A DNA stretch of 64,000 nucleotides, from assembly GCA_963978545.1 (NCBI GenBank), contig OZ021729.1, forward strand, positions 83,680,670 through 83,744,669. The letters are read 5' to 3'. Origin of the DNA: Linyphia triangularis (taxonomy: Eukaryota > Arthropoda > Arachnida > Araneae > Linyphiidae). The position numbers and the translations under genes are program-made. The notes under the pieces were generated by a model that was given only the letters and a program-made list of their open reading frames with translations, had not been told where the DNA came from and ran no database searches. This document shows, piece after piece, positions 34,741-46,389 of the stretch. Position 1 is the first letter of the stretch. Each line of letters starts with the position of its first letter.

Positions 34741-35647
34741 TGAAGGAAAAAGTGTTTTTTCAATATTTTCTATCAATTCTATCAATTTCTAGAATGATAA
34801 TTGCAGCAAGAAGTCGGTGTGATATAGATCTAAGCGGAATTTTTGCGAGATAATGGTATCGTCTGAAGGCCAGAGATATATGTATTTAAACTGTCTATAC
34901 TAACCTTTCAGTGACATAAATATAAACTTGCGAAGAATTTTAAGCCAATCATATAGATCACCATTCCACTGCGCTTACAAATCTAAATATGGATTTCAAT
35001 TGGGATTGACTCACACAAGAGGGGAAGAAAAAATATTTCTAGATAGTTTAGAAAAAAATTCAAACAGAGTCTAAAATACAATTAAATTTATGAATGTATG
35101 ACAAATAAAAAAACTAAAATTTTCAGCTTTACAATATCACCGGCATATCCATCCTTATAATTTGATGCAAAAACATGTAGTATTTAATTATAACTCTTTA
35201 TATGAAGGCGGTAAAATTCAAAGAAGTGCATTTTTAAGTAACTTTAAAGAAGTCTTAATCGGAGTCGCTTTTAATTTTAGGTCAGATATATATTATTGAT
35301 GTCATGATAAAAAAAATTCTACAAAATTTTTTGTAATGAAGAACCTTTTCAAAAACACATCGCGTGCGAATTGAACAGGGAAATTGAGTGAATCATTTGT
35401 ATGTTCAATGACAATAGAATCGGTTTTAAAATGGAATTGAGAGTTACCAATAAGCAAATCGATTATCTTCTTATTCATTATCATGATTCTATTCTTCCTA
35501 TCATCATTTCAATATCATTATCTTCCTATTCATTAACAACGATTATATTGTTGGCTTATGCTTAGTATTTGCATCTAATTTTAAAAAAATAAAAACATTC
35601 TTTACAGAAAAATATGCGACAAACTACGTTTCAAAATTTATTCATTA
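34741..35647. other. AT-rich stretch, no gene seen
   Basis: Near 35,470-35,540 there are several imperfect TTCTTCCTATCATCATT and TTATCTTCCTATTCATTA repeats. No gene could be supported. Confidence 0.5.
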
Positions 35648-35651
35648 AAAA

Positions 35652-36740
35652 CTAGTATTTCGCGACCACGCATTGACGTAGCTCTGTCTGGTTAAATGGA
35701 AAAGAAAGAAAAGAGAAAGTGCACTTTTCTAATATGTTTAATTTCACAATACTTGTATATATTCTGTTGTTCCATTGTCTGAGCAGATATAGAAATTGGT
35801 TTGAAAACTCTAGAACACGCAACATATAATTGTCCATGTGAGAAGCGTGTTTAGATCTAAACAACACAGTCCTAAATTATTGGTCTTGAGTTTTGTTGAT
35901 GGTGACTGCAAACGCAAATCGAATTGGAAATTGCAATATCTTAAATTGAAATAGCATACCCGTTGGAATCATAGGAGTGAAGAAGTCTTTACCTGCGAGA
36001 GGTTCTGTCAAGATTATTGCTTCTACGACTTTGTTCATTAATTTTTTGTTGCATTACAAAGCTTTGGCTGGTTGATATTTAGCAAAATGATATAATTGGC
36101 ACGCCGATTTTCAATTGCAGTACGTCCGGTGTCATCCCTGGCAGATCGAGTGAATTCAAAAATTCTGTTGGATAATTAACCTCTTCATCTGCTTCCACAA
36201 CGGTGTCGACGGACTCGTTTGTGACTGCCTCACTTTGAATATTAGACTGTCGTTAAGTTCGTAGACGTCTTTGTTCTTGGGAGCAAGAATAGCTAGTTCA
36301 CTCGGCCAATAGTGATTCTTGTAATTACTTTGAATATTGGCAAAAAAGTTTTTTAACCAATTCGTCCTGAAGATCAACCGGCACCTTTCCGTTCCTGTAT
36401 CCAGTCATTGAAGGGAGAATATCTTAACAAATCAATCTTTTTGCTGCTGGACAAGCATATTTCAAGTTAATTTTAACGTCTTTATGTATCGCCACAAAGT
36501 AGAGTATTTCAGGCAGGCATTTATTTCAAACTCTGGTGCCAATCAAGGAGTTGCAGGTAATGTGTGCCTGAAGTATCCTGCAAGCAATATTAATGTGTTT
36601 CCATATGGTCTGGTGTTTCCAGACAAATCTTGCAGTGATCGATCAAGATCCTCGAGCGATTTTTTGTGCTCTATTAGTGCATTTATACAAAACAATAAGT
36701 TTGCATTTCTGCAATATTTTCTCAGTGTCAAGCAAAATAA
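35652..36740 (-). pseudogene. Decayed Helitron Pif1-type helicase (C-terminal half)
   Basis: On the minus strand, from right to left: EHKKSLEDLDRSLQDL (Walker B region), NTLILLAGYFRHTLPATP (motif III, normally GDFRQTLP), EINACLKYSTLWR, NYKNHYWPSELAILAPKN, VVEADEEVNYPTEFLNSLDLPG, LQLKIGVPII, FQFKILQFPIRFAFAVTINK and SHGQLYVACSRVF (motif VI; the frame starting at 35,867 shows it shifted). This is the exact block order of Helitron helicases, and it lacks the Rep domain and Walker A. At least four frame changes and several stops are present. A possible element 3' end, CTAG after A, lies at 35,652-35,655, directly after the helicase C-terminus. Confidence 0.88.
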
Positions 36741-36989
36741 TTAAGGGTGTCAGGAACTCAAAATTTAAAAAAATTATCGATTTTTTATTTTTCCTAATAA
36801 AATAACATACAAATTTTGCTTTTATCATTAGTAAAACTTGAAATTTTTAAGTTTTGGTTGCAAGACAACTGTATTTCTGACATGCTATCTTGAAACTTTG
36901 AAAATGTTTTTCTCGGTGATGGCTTTTTGTCCCTTTTTACTTTCAATTTACTTTGAAAAGCATTCGGTCAAAAAAAAAAAAAAAAAAAA

Positions 36990-37650
36990 ATTACATTTCT
37001 TTACGTTTTAGAACCTTCTGATTTCAAAATAGTGATCAAGAAAATATCTATCTGTGATCAGCATAACTCCCGAACAAACTGACCAACAAGGTTCAAATTC
37101 GATATGAGGGTTAGGGGTGGGCCATAGGACCTACCATTAAGGTTTTCGTCAAAATCGTGCATGCGTATAAGGTAGCTGTCATTGAATGTTTTTCAATGAT
37201 TGCTAAAAAACGGCTCTAACAATTTTGATAAAAAATCGCTGTGGTAATGCCTCTTAAGGTGTTCTAAACATCCCCAACTCCGAATTTTCCGTAAAAATGT
37301 TTTAATGGAGTAAAAAGTTGAAAAACGAATGCTTTCAACATAGAGTTAGTTCCCTTTCCTTGAGTATATCTCATCAACGTTCATTTTTTCTCCTCCCCTC
37401 AGTTTCACTTCTAATAAATAATAATATAAGGATTATCGAATAGTACATCGCCCAAATCATCCATTTTTTTTTTTTTTTTTTTTTTTTGACCAAGACAAAA
37501 AAAAAATTACCGCAAAAATAAAACGCCAAACTGAACATTTCTTTTAAATGAAGGATGAAAATATAAAAACTATAAATGACACCAATTCACATCAGTATTA
37601 AAGTGTAATTGAAAGCTGTTTTCTGTTCCACACCCCTAGTTTGAGTTTAA
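36990..37650 (+). repeat. Dispersed repeat family C, copy 1
   Basis: Landmarks shared with 39,480-40,160 and (reversed) 58,130-58,800: CATAACTCCCGAA, GGACCTACCA, TTTTCGTCAAAATCGTGCAT, GCTAAAAAACGGCTCT, AATCGCTGTGGTAATGCCTC and GTAAAAAGTTGAAAAACG. A long T tract (37,467-37,488) and CACACCCCTAGTTTGA follow. The class is unknown; the family was probably mobile. Confidence 0.7.
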
Positions 37651-37734
37651 AAGGACATAACTTATAAACTACTTTTTATAAGAGTATGAGAGTTTCCACA
37701 GTTATTTTTCAAATATATATTAATTTAATTTGTC

Positions 37735-37825
37735 TTCAGGAATTGTGTATTTTGATATAATTTTTATTTAAAAAGTTTTTGGACCTTAGCACACATGGAT
37801 TTTATATAGTTTCTGCAGAATATAT
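37735..37825 (+). repeat. 90-bp direct repeat, copy 1
   Basis: GGAATTGTGTATTTTGAT followed by TTTTTATTTAAAAAGTTTTTGG and ACATGGATTTTATATAGTTT is found again at 38,738-38,822, about 1 kb downstream, with few differences. Confidence 0.75.
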
Positions 37826-38508
37826 TTTTTTAAAAAAAATTTCTGAATATTTTATTGAAAAATCATGAAGACAATTTTTGATATGAATTATAAGAAATGA
37901 TATAATGTAAAAATGAAGTGTTTTAAATATATCAAATTTAAGAAATGGGCCAACATTTTGAAGTTTTTTTTAACTTTAAAAAAAAAAAATTGAAAATTTT
38001 AAATATTTATTATTTTAGTTTCAAAGCATAATATAGTACTGCATAAAAAACTTAGAAAAATATTCTTAAAAAATAAAGATTTTAGAATTTTGAGTCCCGG
38101 ACTCACCCTTAAATTAAAATTAAAGTAAATTCGAAATCTTTGAAAGTTAAATTGAACAATGCAATCGGAAACAGTGAAAAGGAGACGCAAAATTTAAAAT
38201 TTGGAAATTGTAAATGTTTCGTAAATCAGAAATTTCAAATAGAGTCGAAAAATATTTAACATAGCGTGTGTTGCTTTTACATCAAACAGATAGGACTGTT
38301 TTTTTCAAAGAATGCATGTTTTTACCTGTCACAAGTGTGACATCAATGTAATAGGTATAAAAAAGTCATCAGCTGGGCTGTACCGGAATGTTGTAATCAC
38401 GGAGTCGTGTTTGACACTGTTTCTCGTTGACGTCTTTCAACCACTCTCAGCCTGTCATATTCATTCTTTTCAAGCACATCTGAAGCTGCACAAAGCGATC
38501 GTCGTGCT
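37826..38508. other. AT-rich stretch, no gene seen
   Basis: The 94-residue frame at 38,312-38,596 runs into the SINE and is not supported. Nothing else was found. Confidence 0.45.
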
Positions 38509-38521
38509 CACAATCGTGAAT

Positions 38522-38702
38522 TGCCGACCAAACGGTATAGTGGTTAGCGTACTAGCTTCTAGACCTCGAGGTTGCGGGTTCCGAGTCCCGTGTTAGGCAT
38601 GTGTGTTTGTAAATGTATGTTGGCTTGTCTAATGACGAATGTTTCGGCTCATTATAGCCCTCGTGTTGCTGACGGCGCCAGATAATCTGAAAACGAAAAC
38701 GA
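38522..38702 (+). mobile_element. tRNA-derived SINE family A, copy 3
   Basis: It is full length from GCCGACCAAACGG to GATAATCTGAAAACG. An exact 13-bp duplication CACAATCGTGAAT lies at 38,509-38,521 and 38,703-38,715. Confidence 0.92.
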
Positions 38703-38737
38703 CACAATCGTGAATCCTAGAGTCTGGCTGAGTTGTC

Positions 38738-38822
38738 ACTCAGGAATTGTGTATTTTGATTTAACTTTTATTTAAAAAGTTTTTGGATCTTAGCATACAT
38801 GGATTTTATATAGTTTTTGCAG
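38738..38822 (+). repeat. 90-bp direct repeat, copy 2
   Basis: It is the partner of 37,735-37,825. It ends TATATAGTTTTTGCAG where the upstream copy has TATATAGTTTCTGCAG. Confidence 0.75.
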
Positions 38823-39140
38823 AAAATTTTGCGGTCACTCTGCTGATTCCATAATTGGCACGTATTTGAGCTATTTTTTTTTCTGTTTCGCTCGTTCGCT
38901 GATGCCTGTCCTGTAGTTTGATTTGCAATTATTCATCGCACTGCTTTCGCTCCACGAGTACGACGATCTAATACGACTTTGATTATATAAGAGACATTAT
39001 TTTAATCACGGCTACAGTCGATCACGTTGTCCACAGTTCACTTATACGGCTGCCGCAATCATATTTATTTAACTCAGTTTGGATGGAATCGCCTCTGTAC
39101 TTATCAGCCGGTGCGCATTGCCCACTCCATTCACCTTATG

Positions 39141-39285
39141 GACCGCGAGGTTGCGAGTTCGAGTCCCGTGTTAGGCATGGGTGTTTGTAAATGTATGTTG
39201 GCTTGTCTAATGACGAATGTTTCGGGGCATTATAGACCTCGTGTTGCTGACGGCGTCAGATAAATCTGAATACAACTAACCAACA
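39141..39285 (+). mobile_element. tRNA-derived SINE family A, 5'-truncated copy 4
   Basis: It starts within the head at GACCGCGAGGTTGCGAG, so the A box is missing. An exact 12-bp duplication ATTCACCTTATG lies at 39,129-39,140 and 39,286-39,297. Truncation with a clean duplication indicates incomplete reverse transcription at insertion rather than later deletion. Confidence 0.9.
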
Positions 39286-39403
39286 ATTCACCTTATGCTA
39301 ACAGTACAGCGCGCGGTACTTTGTCTCTATTTACATTGGTAAATTCAAATGTTTATTTAAACGAATTAATGTGCCATTTTTTAGATAATGGCTTATTGTT
39401 CAT

Positions 39404-40170
39404 TTATTTTTACTTTCAATTACCCATATGTATACATAGGGTAATGAAAGTATTGTACTTGAGTCAAAAAAATAAAAATACGATTTTTTTGCATTTCTCC
39501 ACGTTTGGAACATCCTAATTTCAAAAAAGTGATCTAGAACAAATCTGTGTCTGTCTGTACGTGGTCACCATAGCTCCCGAAAAAATTGACCTTCAATGTT
39601 CAAATTTGGAGTGCGGGTTGGTGATGGTCCAAGGACCTACCAAAAAGGTTTTCGTCGAAATCGTGCATGAGCATAAGGTAGCTGCCATTGAAAAAATCAT
39701 GTTTTTCAGTAATTGCTAAAAAACGGCTCTTATGATTTTGTTCGAAATCGCTGTGGTAATGCCTCTGCAAGTGTTCTAAACATTCATACCTCCGAAGTTA
39801 TCATATAAATCCGATAAAAGCGTAAAAAGTTGAAAAACGAGTGCCTTTTAACACAGAAATTTCTGCCCTTGAGCATCGTCCACCAGCGATGGATTTTTTA
39901 GCGTTTCACGCACAAGCAAGGACATTGTAATGTCTAGCGAATAAAACCACCAATTTTGTCATTTTGGCATGTTTTTTTTTTTTTTTTTTTTTTTTTTTTT
40001 CCTTTCTCACGTGAAAATTATTGTGAAAAATATTGCCAAACTGACAGTTTTTTTTAAAATAAGTTTTAAAAAAAAGTTGTTTATAGCATAATGTTAAAGT
40101 TTACTGCAATGAGCAATATTAAATAGTGTAGTTGAAAGTTGTGCGATGTTTCACACCCCTAGTTTGATTA
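39404..40170 (+). repeat. Dispersed repeat family C, copy 2
   Basis: It starts near CTTTCAATTACCCATATG and ATAGGGTAATGAAAGTA; the landmarks of copy 1 follow in the same order. A long T tract (39,970-40,000) and CACACCCCTAGTTTGA lie near its end. This and the reverse copy at 58.1 kb share the GGGTAATGAAAGTA end. Confidence 0.75.
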
Positions 40171-42190
40171 AAATAATCTCTTTCAATTACCTAGCTTATA
40201 TGTTAAAATAAGTTTATTATTGAATAATTCAATCTTTCTTACAAGTAAGCAAACTGTATAATAATCTAACCTTTTATGTCAATGTAAATCCATCGATTAC
40301 ATGTCTTATTCTAAGGAAAAATTACGACTGCCATAAAGTCCAACCTCTCTCTCTCTCTTTTTTTATCAACCCATACAGCAAATCAATTTGAAACAATAAA
40401 ATTTGATAATTTATCTTTGAATATAGCATTAAAACTCAAGTTTTTAAACGAGGTTTCTGTTGCGCTACTTGCGCTTAATTGGTTAATATTTATATATCTA
40501 GAAATATTTCTACTATATTTTTCTTATGAAAGAATTTGAAACGCCTTTCATTACGAAGTCGCAAAAGGCAACTAAACAATCGTGAATACAAATTCAATGT
40601 TTTTGATACCAAAATTAAAAGATTATTTACACTTACAAGGCAAACATTCAATAGACGTCATCCACCTTCCTTCGAAAAGAAAAGATACTATATCTAAAGT
40701 CAGCTTCCTTCTGGTCAACTTTTCATTGCTGTTTTTATTTGTCACCTTGGGACTTGGAATCACAAACTAGTTTCGTAAAAACAACTGTTGTCACCCACCC
40801 CCTAAAAATACAGACGTCATCTACCAAGAAAATTCCAGAATACAGGACACACAGTGGAAGTGCTGATAACAAACATCCGAACTGAACATTTGCTGACAAA
40901 AGGAAAGAGGAGTTTTCGCTCGTAGACTAAAGTGGATTGGACAAGATACCCCAAGACTTGTAGGGAGAACTGATCAGCTGACACTGGACGCTAAAGTCAG
41001 ATAACATTTTGCATCCTCCCCTTATTGCATAGTCAGAGAGAAAATATGACATATTTCACCAAATCTTTCTGCTCAATTAAGTTTTAAGCTCGGACAGGAC
41101 CGGTTCGTCCTAGCTTGGAGCGGAGATTTCGATATCGCTCAACTTAGATTTTAGACATGTCTTATTTGTCTTCGGAAAATAAGATTTCATTGTAATTTTT
41201 AAAGCACCACAAACACTATTATTACAAAAGAGGAGTGAACAATTATTTGTCTTTATTTTATTTGAATTTGTGTCGACTGCCCAATCTTGAATTCGCGACT
41301 GCCCATTTTGAATTTATGACTTTCCTAAGCCACGACTACCCGTTAGAATAGGCCTTAATCAATTGTATGAATCATGGATGGAACCTAAAGTCATTTTATA
41401 AAGGGGAAAAAAAGCATAAACATTTTCATTTCCAGAAAATCTATTTTCTTCTTTATTTTTTATGTTTGTGTTTTTTTTTATGTTTGTTCTTTATGTTTGT
41501 TTATACCTATAGGTCACTGTTTCAAAAAGCGGAGTTGGCTTTGGTAAAGTGGAGTGGACATTCACCTGAGTGAGTGAGCAGCCAGTGAGTGAGTCGGGGA
41601 TCAAGGTAACTCATGCAGTAATTCTAGATATTTTGAAAAATAATTATTACTTTTTAAAAATTGATATCATTGGTTTTAATTTAGTATTGACAGTTTACCA
41701 TTTGATATGGAAGATATCTATTTTAACGGCATATGTTGACAAAGCTTAATTTAAAAATTAGGACCTCTGCTTTTGACAATTGCACATACAGTTGTTAGTG
41801 TGAAACAAAAACTCAGAAACAGTAAAAAATTGGCGTGAAAAGTAGATGGCAGCCCTATAGTCATTGAGGCACAAATAATATGGAATTTGATAGCTCTCTC
41901 AACAGTAAAGCACAATAACTGTGATGAAGTACCAAACGAGTAATTTTTCTAAGCCATCTTAAAAATGCAGTCGGCGCCACTAGTTAGCATTTATATATAC
42001 TATTAATTAACATTTAAATATCTATTAGCATTCATCAAATATATTAATGAGTATTAGTTAAATATGATAATTAATATTTAAAAAATAATAAAAACACTTA
42101 TTTCAAATTATTATCCATTGCATTAAATGAATTCTGAAGTAAAGTAAAAAATATACTCTTTGATAACTCCATTTTTATATCTCCTGCCAG
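40171..42190. other. Upstream region of the DEG/ENaC gene
   Basis: No coding sequence is evident. A possible non-coding 5' exon end, GATCAAG|GTAACT, is at about 41,605, and a polypyrimidine tract with TCTCCTGCCAG ends at 42,190. This would give a 5'-UTR exon starting at 42,191. A TC microsatellite is near 40,345-40,360. Traces at 40,905-41,000 (RLKWIGQDTPRL-like) may be a LINE relic. Confidence 0.35.
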
Positions 42191-42255
42191 AAACCAATCT
42201 CACCTAGAATCCATCTCATCAGAACCAAGACAGGCAGTAAGCTCGGATCAAGACC

Positions 42256-42533
42256 ATGAAGCCTCGCAGCAACCGTGGGAAGTCTTTCGGTTCGTACTGT
42301 AGGAAGGTCTGCAAGACCTCGCTCATCACCGGCTTTTCGATGATCGCCACCAGCGAGAGCTTCACCAAGAGACTCATCAAGGTGCTGGTCTTTGTCGCCT
42401 GCACCATCGGCTTCTCCTTCCAGACACTCGCATTTCTGAAGATATACCTCTCCTACCCGACGATAGTCGATGTCGACATCACGGATCCTTTTATGGTCGA
42501 ACAGCCGGGAATAACAGTCTGTAACTTCAACCG
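42256..42533 (+). CDS. DEG/ENaC channel gene, coding exon 1
   Basis: This exon encodes residues 1-92 of a degenerin/epithelial sodium channel family subunit, a trimeric cation channel of the plasma membrane. A basic cytosolic N-terminus (1-38) contains Cys-Arg-Lys motifs. TM1 is about residues 40-60 (IKVLVFVACTIGFSFQTLAF). It is followed by YLSYPTIVDVDI and the conserved block GITVCNFN, equivalent to FPAVTICNxN at the start of the extracellular loop. The gating motif usually written HG is TG here (Thr25-Gly26, in SLITGFSMI), a form I associate with arachnid relatives. The start is the first ATG of the frame, after a possible acceptor at 42,190. The exon ends CG|GTAATC, leaving two bases of an Arg codon (phase 2); CG plus A of exon 2 gives CGA. 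Confidence 0.9.
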
Positions 42534-42913
42534 GTAATCAATCATTTCATTGTATTTTTCAACTTTTGTGAAGATATATTTCCATGACCATAGAATTTAT
42601 TTTATTCAGACCATGTGCTTTAATATGTTAATCTAGCCCAGTCTTGAATTGGTAATAGATCGTTTCCTTAAAATGACAAATATACTGTGAACATATTATA
42701 TTTTTACAGCCTGTCCCAAATATATAGACACGGATAAAAAGATTAAAAAAAAAAAAAAATGACATCCCAATCTGAAATACCTCTCATATATTTTCAGACA
42801 TGATTCAAATATATTTTTTTTAATTGATTTATTTGGTTTTATTGTAAAAAAATATTAGAAAATAAGTAAAAACTGTGTAAAAATTTACAAAATTGCCTGG
42901 ATTTTACAAAATT

Positions 42914-42972
42914 GGACTCGGAGTAACACGGCAACCTCGAGGTCCAGAAGCTAGCACGCTAACCACTATACG
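42914..42972 (-). mobile_element. SINE family A fragment
   Basis: Only the tRNA-like head remains: CGGCAACCTCGAGGTCCAG, then AGCTAGCACGCTAACCACTA. No duplication is visible. It lies in intron 1. Confidence 0.75.
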
Positions 42973-43208
42973 CCTGTTTTCTCGGAATCTTCTGGCTAGT
43001 GCGCTTTACTGTGTGGATAACCTTAAGGTATACTACCAATCTGCAGAGCCTCATCTCGATTTGAATATCCGAGACCGTAAGGTTCCCTTGATAGTCTGAA
43101 AGCTTTGATGGGTCTGCTAGGAAAGAATACCCTTGTATAAAAGAAGATGGGTACTTTATTCGATGCATAAACTGAACACAATTTATTTAATGCATAAATT
43201 TCATTGTA

Positions 43209-44361
43209 CAGTACCCCCCCCCCCCAAAAAAAAAAAAAACAGAACGATGGCTATATCTTTTGTTCTAATTGTTGAAATAACAAACAAAAGGTACCGTTGT
43301 AAATTGTGAAAAGTTTTTAATAATTGTATGTAGTTTTTTTTTATCATGAGGGGTCATCTACATATTAAAACAGAACCAAACTTTAAAAAGTTCAATAGCA
43401 ACCTCATAATATTATTCCATATTTGGATTCAGCATTCAAAAAGAATGCGAAATACAAAAATTCGTAATTTTCTAATGAATGGTTTGTAATTTAAATGATA
43501 AAAAGAAAATGATAAACTAATGTTAAATAAAAAAGTTGGTTTTTTGGCCTTAAATACTTAAATAATTAATATATTTCAGTAATTTTTTTTTCAAAAGGTA
43601 GTTTGTAAATGGCCAAACATAAATAGCAATCAGCTTTTGAATCAATTTCTTTTTTAATAATTAATTATTAATTAATAAAGCAATTAAAAAAAAATTTGAA
43701 TAGAAACATATTTTTTTTTGCTTTTATTAGATTTACTATGTTCTAAAACCCCCCCATAATTTTTTTCTTTCCATTTTGACTATTAGTTCTCGATTTTTTT
43801 AGAGAAAATGCAAAAAATGCTCACTTTAAGGGACCGTATAGTAGACGACTTTTGAAAACTATCAAAGATTAATTCAAGGTAAACTAGAGGTGTGGAAAAT
43901 CGCATAACGTTCAATTATCGTATAACCAATAGTTTAAAAAACTAAGAAACACACTTTAATAGGAAAGTGAACTAAAAAGTAGAAGATAATTTTAATTAAG
44001 TTTGAAATAAGAATAGAGTGATTAACAAGAAATATTTATTTTATCGTAAAAAAGCGTGGGGTGCTTGATGTCCATTTTTGTAAATATTTAATGACAGATA
44101 TTAGTAAAAGTAGAGCCATTATGAAAATATCTTAAAAAGCACCCCACGCTTTTTTACGATAAAATAAATATTTCTTGTTAATCACTCTATTCTTATTTCA
44201 AACTTATTTAAAATTATCTTCTACTTTTTAGTTCACTTTTCTATTAAAGCGTATTTCTTAGTTTTTTAATCTATTGATTATTTTCTACTTTTTAGTTTGA
44301 TTTTCTATTAAAGCGTGTTTTTTAGTTTTTTAAATTATTAATTATTTTTTCTGTAAACTAT

Positions 44362-44410
<49 letters not shown>

Positions 44411-45229
44411 GCTTTCTTAAATTTCATTTATTTAAAACAAAATTTTTTAAGCAATTTCAATAAGTTATCCTGTAAAAATTTTACTGAATCATGTGACTTT
44501 TTCATTTTATAAATAATTTCAACGATCTAGTTATATTTGTGTTTATAGTGAAATATTTCTGTAAAATATTCATGCTTTGATAAATACTGTTTACTAATGC
44601 CTACATTTAATATTTATTAATTTTCTAATTATCAGTAGTATTCGTTATATTTCTGCAATTACAGTTTTCGATATTTTATTTATTTCGTGTGAAGAATGCA
44701 CATCTTTAATGTTGTAAATAAATTATGTTACTTTTGCGTTTACTTGCTATTTTTGTATTAATCTTAAACATGACACTATAAATCCAAGTAGTTTCTATGC
44801 AATTTTAGACTAATACTTGTATTTTTTAACGTCGTGAAACGCGCCACATTGACCGTTCGATTTCTCCCTCTGTGAAGAAGAACCTTAAAAATACCTTTCG
44901 TTTTATGGAAATTCTCCATGAAGATCGGTCAAAAAATGGTCGAAATATTTTCGCTCATAAGTGACGTGTTTTTCAACATAATGCATTGAAATTTGGTATA
45001 TAGGGTAAATGATGTATTCTGAATCGAATGAAATGATAAAAAATAAGGGTTCGTATTGAAATTTTCGAAGATTGCGTTACTTTTACTTAGTAAACGGTCC
45101 CTCAAGAAAAACAAATTGCATCAGATATATAGAAAATCGTATGCAAAACATTTTGGTGCAAACCGTAAGATTCTACGATAATTAGAACCGAAGATATAGC
45201 CATCGCTCAGGTTTTTTTTTTGGGTACTG
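43209..45229. mobile_element. TA-flanked transposon with CAGTACCC ends (about 2 kb)
   Basis: The left end CAGTACCCCCCC...AACGATGGCTATATC is matched inverted at the right by GATATAGCCATCGCTC...GGGTACTG, followed by flanks TA (43,207-43,208 and 45,230-45,231). The inverted match extends about 60 bp to GTTCTAATT. TA duplication suggests a Tc1/mariner-type parent. No transposase is visible. A foldback palindrome is nested inside at 43.93-44.36 kb. Confidence 0.65.
43927..44360. mobile_element. Foldback palindrome, GCACCCCACGC family, copy 1
   Basis: Left and right arms of about 130 bp are almost exact inverted copies (AAGAAATATTTATTTTATCG and AAAGCGTGGGGTGCTT with their complements). A 70-nt loop lies at 44,067-44,136. 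The right arm is extended by a second partial copy of the outer arm (CTACTTTTTAGTTTGATTTT, 44,281-44,345) that is missing on the left. Copy 2 is at 59,064-59,462. A long poly-T tract (44,366-44,405) follows. Confidence 0.85.
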
Positions 45230-45284
45230 TACAAATAGTATTTAAATAAAAAAAAAAACTGGACATAATTGGAAAACCACCGTT

Positions 45285-45445
45285 TTAAAATGATAGGTCC
45301 GCTGACACACACAAAAAAGTAGCATTAGTAAAAAACTTTTATAACTTCTTTCAAAATTTAAAAGAAGTTATAAAAGTTTCTTACTGTTGCTACTTTTTTT
45401 TTTTTTTTTTTTTTTTCCATCAGTGGACCTATCATTTCGAAACGG
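45285..45445. mobile_element. Short foldback element in intron 1
   Basis: ATGATAGGTCC...AAAAAAGTAGCATTAGTAA and AACTTTTATAACTTCTTT are matched inverted by AAAGAAGTTATAAAAGTTTC...GGACCTATCAT across an 8-nt centre. Extra copies of the outer end, GGACCTATCATTTCG, occur alone at 45,900-45,925 and 46,083-46,102. Confidence 0.75.
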
Positions 45446-46389
45446 TAATTTTCCTAAGGTCGTAAAAACCACTTCGGCATGCTTTTTTTTAATTTTTTAC
45501 ATTTAATTTTTGGAAATGTCTGCCCCTTTTAACAGTATATTAATCTTTAGATCATCAATGCAGTCCTTCTGCTTACCTCCTGCAAAAACGGCTCTTCCCA
45601 GAATGCCCAACATGTTTTTCACTAGAATGAGATGTGGACTGTAGGGTAACCAATCGAAAATATGCATACCATTATCCGAAAATCATTCAAAATTAGAGTT
45701 TGCTGAAAAAATTCAAAAATTTTACGTCTCACGGTTAACGACACACTTCAATTACGACTCAGTTCGATAAATAACTTTGAGCTATAAGAAAACTTACAAA
45801 CCTGCTTAATTTCATATATTGAACTGCCAATGTCATCCAAGGACGAGACTTATGCAATTTTTGGGTAACTTAACTAATTAGACCCGAAAAATAAAAAAGC
45901 GGACCTGTCATTTCGAAACGTTTTAAAATGTACTAAAATTATAAAAGAAAACTTTTACATTCTATTTATTAAATTATTTTCTTATTTTGTACATGAGTAC
46001 TCGCAGGGAAAACTTAAAAACGATTTATGCAAAAACAGTTTAGCTACTTTTGAATTGCAATAGCAAACATTTGAAATAACTAGTGGACCTATCATTTCGT
46101 AACGCACTGTATAAGCAAGAGTTGGTATTAGGTTGGTTAAGCTCATATGATATTCTAATTGTTTAAAGGTTTTGATGCGTCTGCCGTAAATGAAATATTT
46201 GTCAATTTTCATTATGTAACATTAAATAATTGATATAGTTAATGAGTTTGCACTTTTCAGACGAGATAACCAAGAACGGGAATTGGGCCTTGAGGATATA
46301 GAATGCATAAAATTTGACACGATACAAAGTAGTGATTTGTTCCATAGAACTCCCCCCGTGTGGTTTACAATATAAATAGCGATCTTTTA
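45446..46389. other. Intron 1, no gene seen
   Basis: It carries the solitary GGACCTATCATTTCG ends noted above. No frame with protein-like content was found. Confidence 0.5.

Noticed and set aside
40905..41010. Possible LINE C-terminus (RLKWIGQDTPRL)
   Set aside because: Too short, with no supporting blocks on either side.
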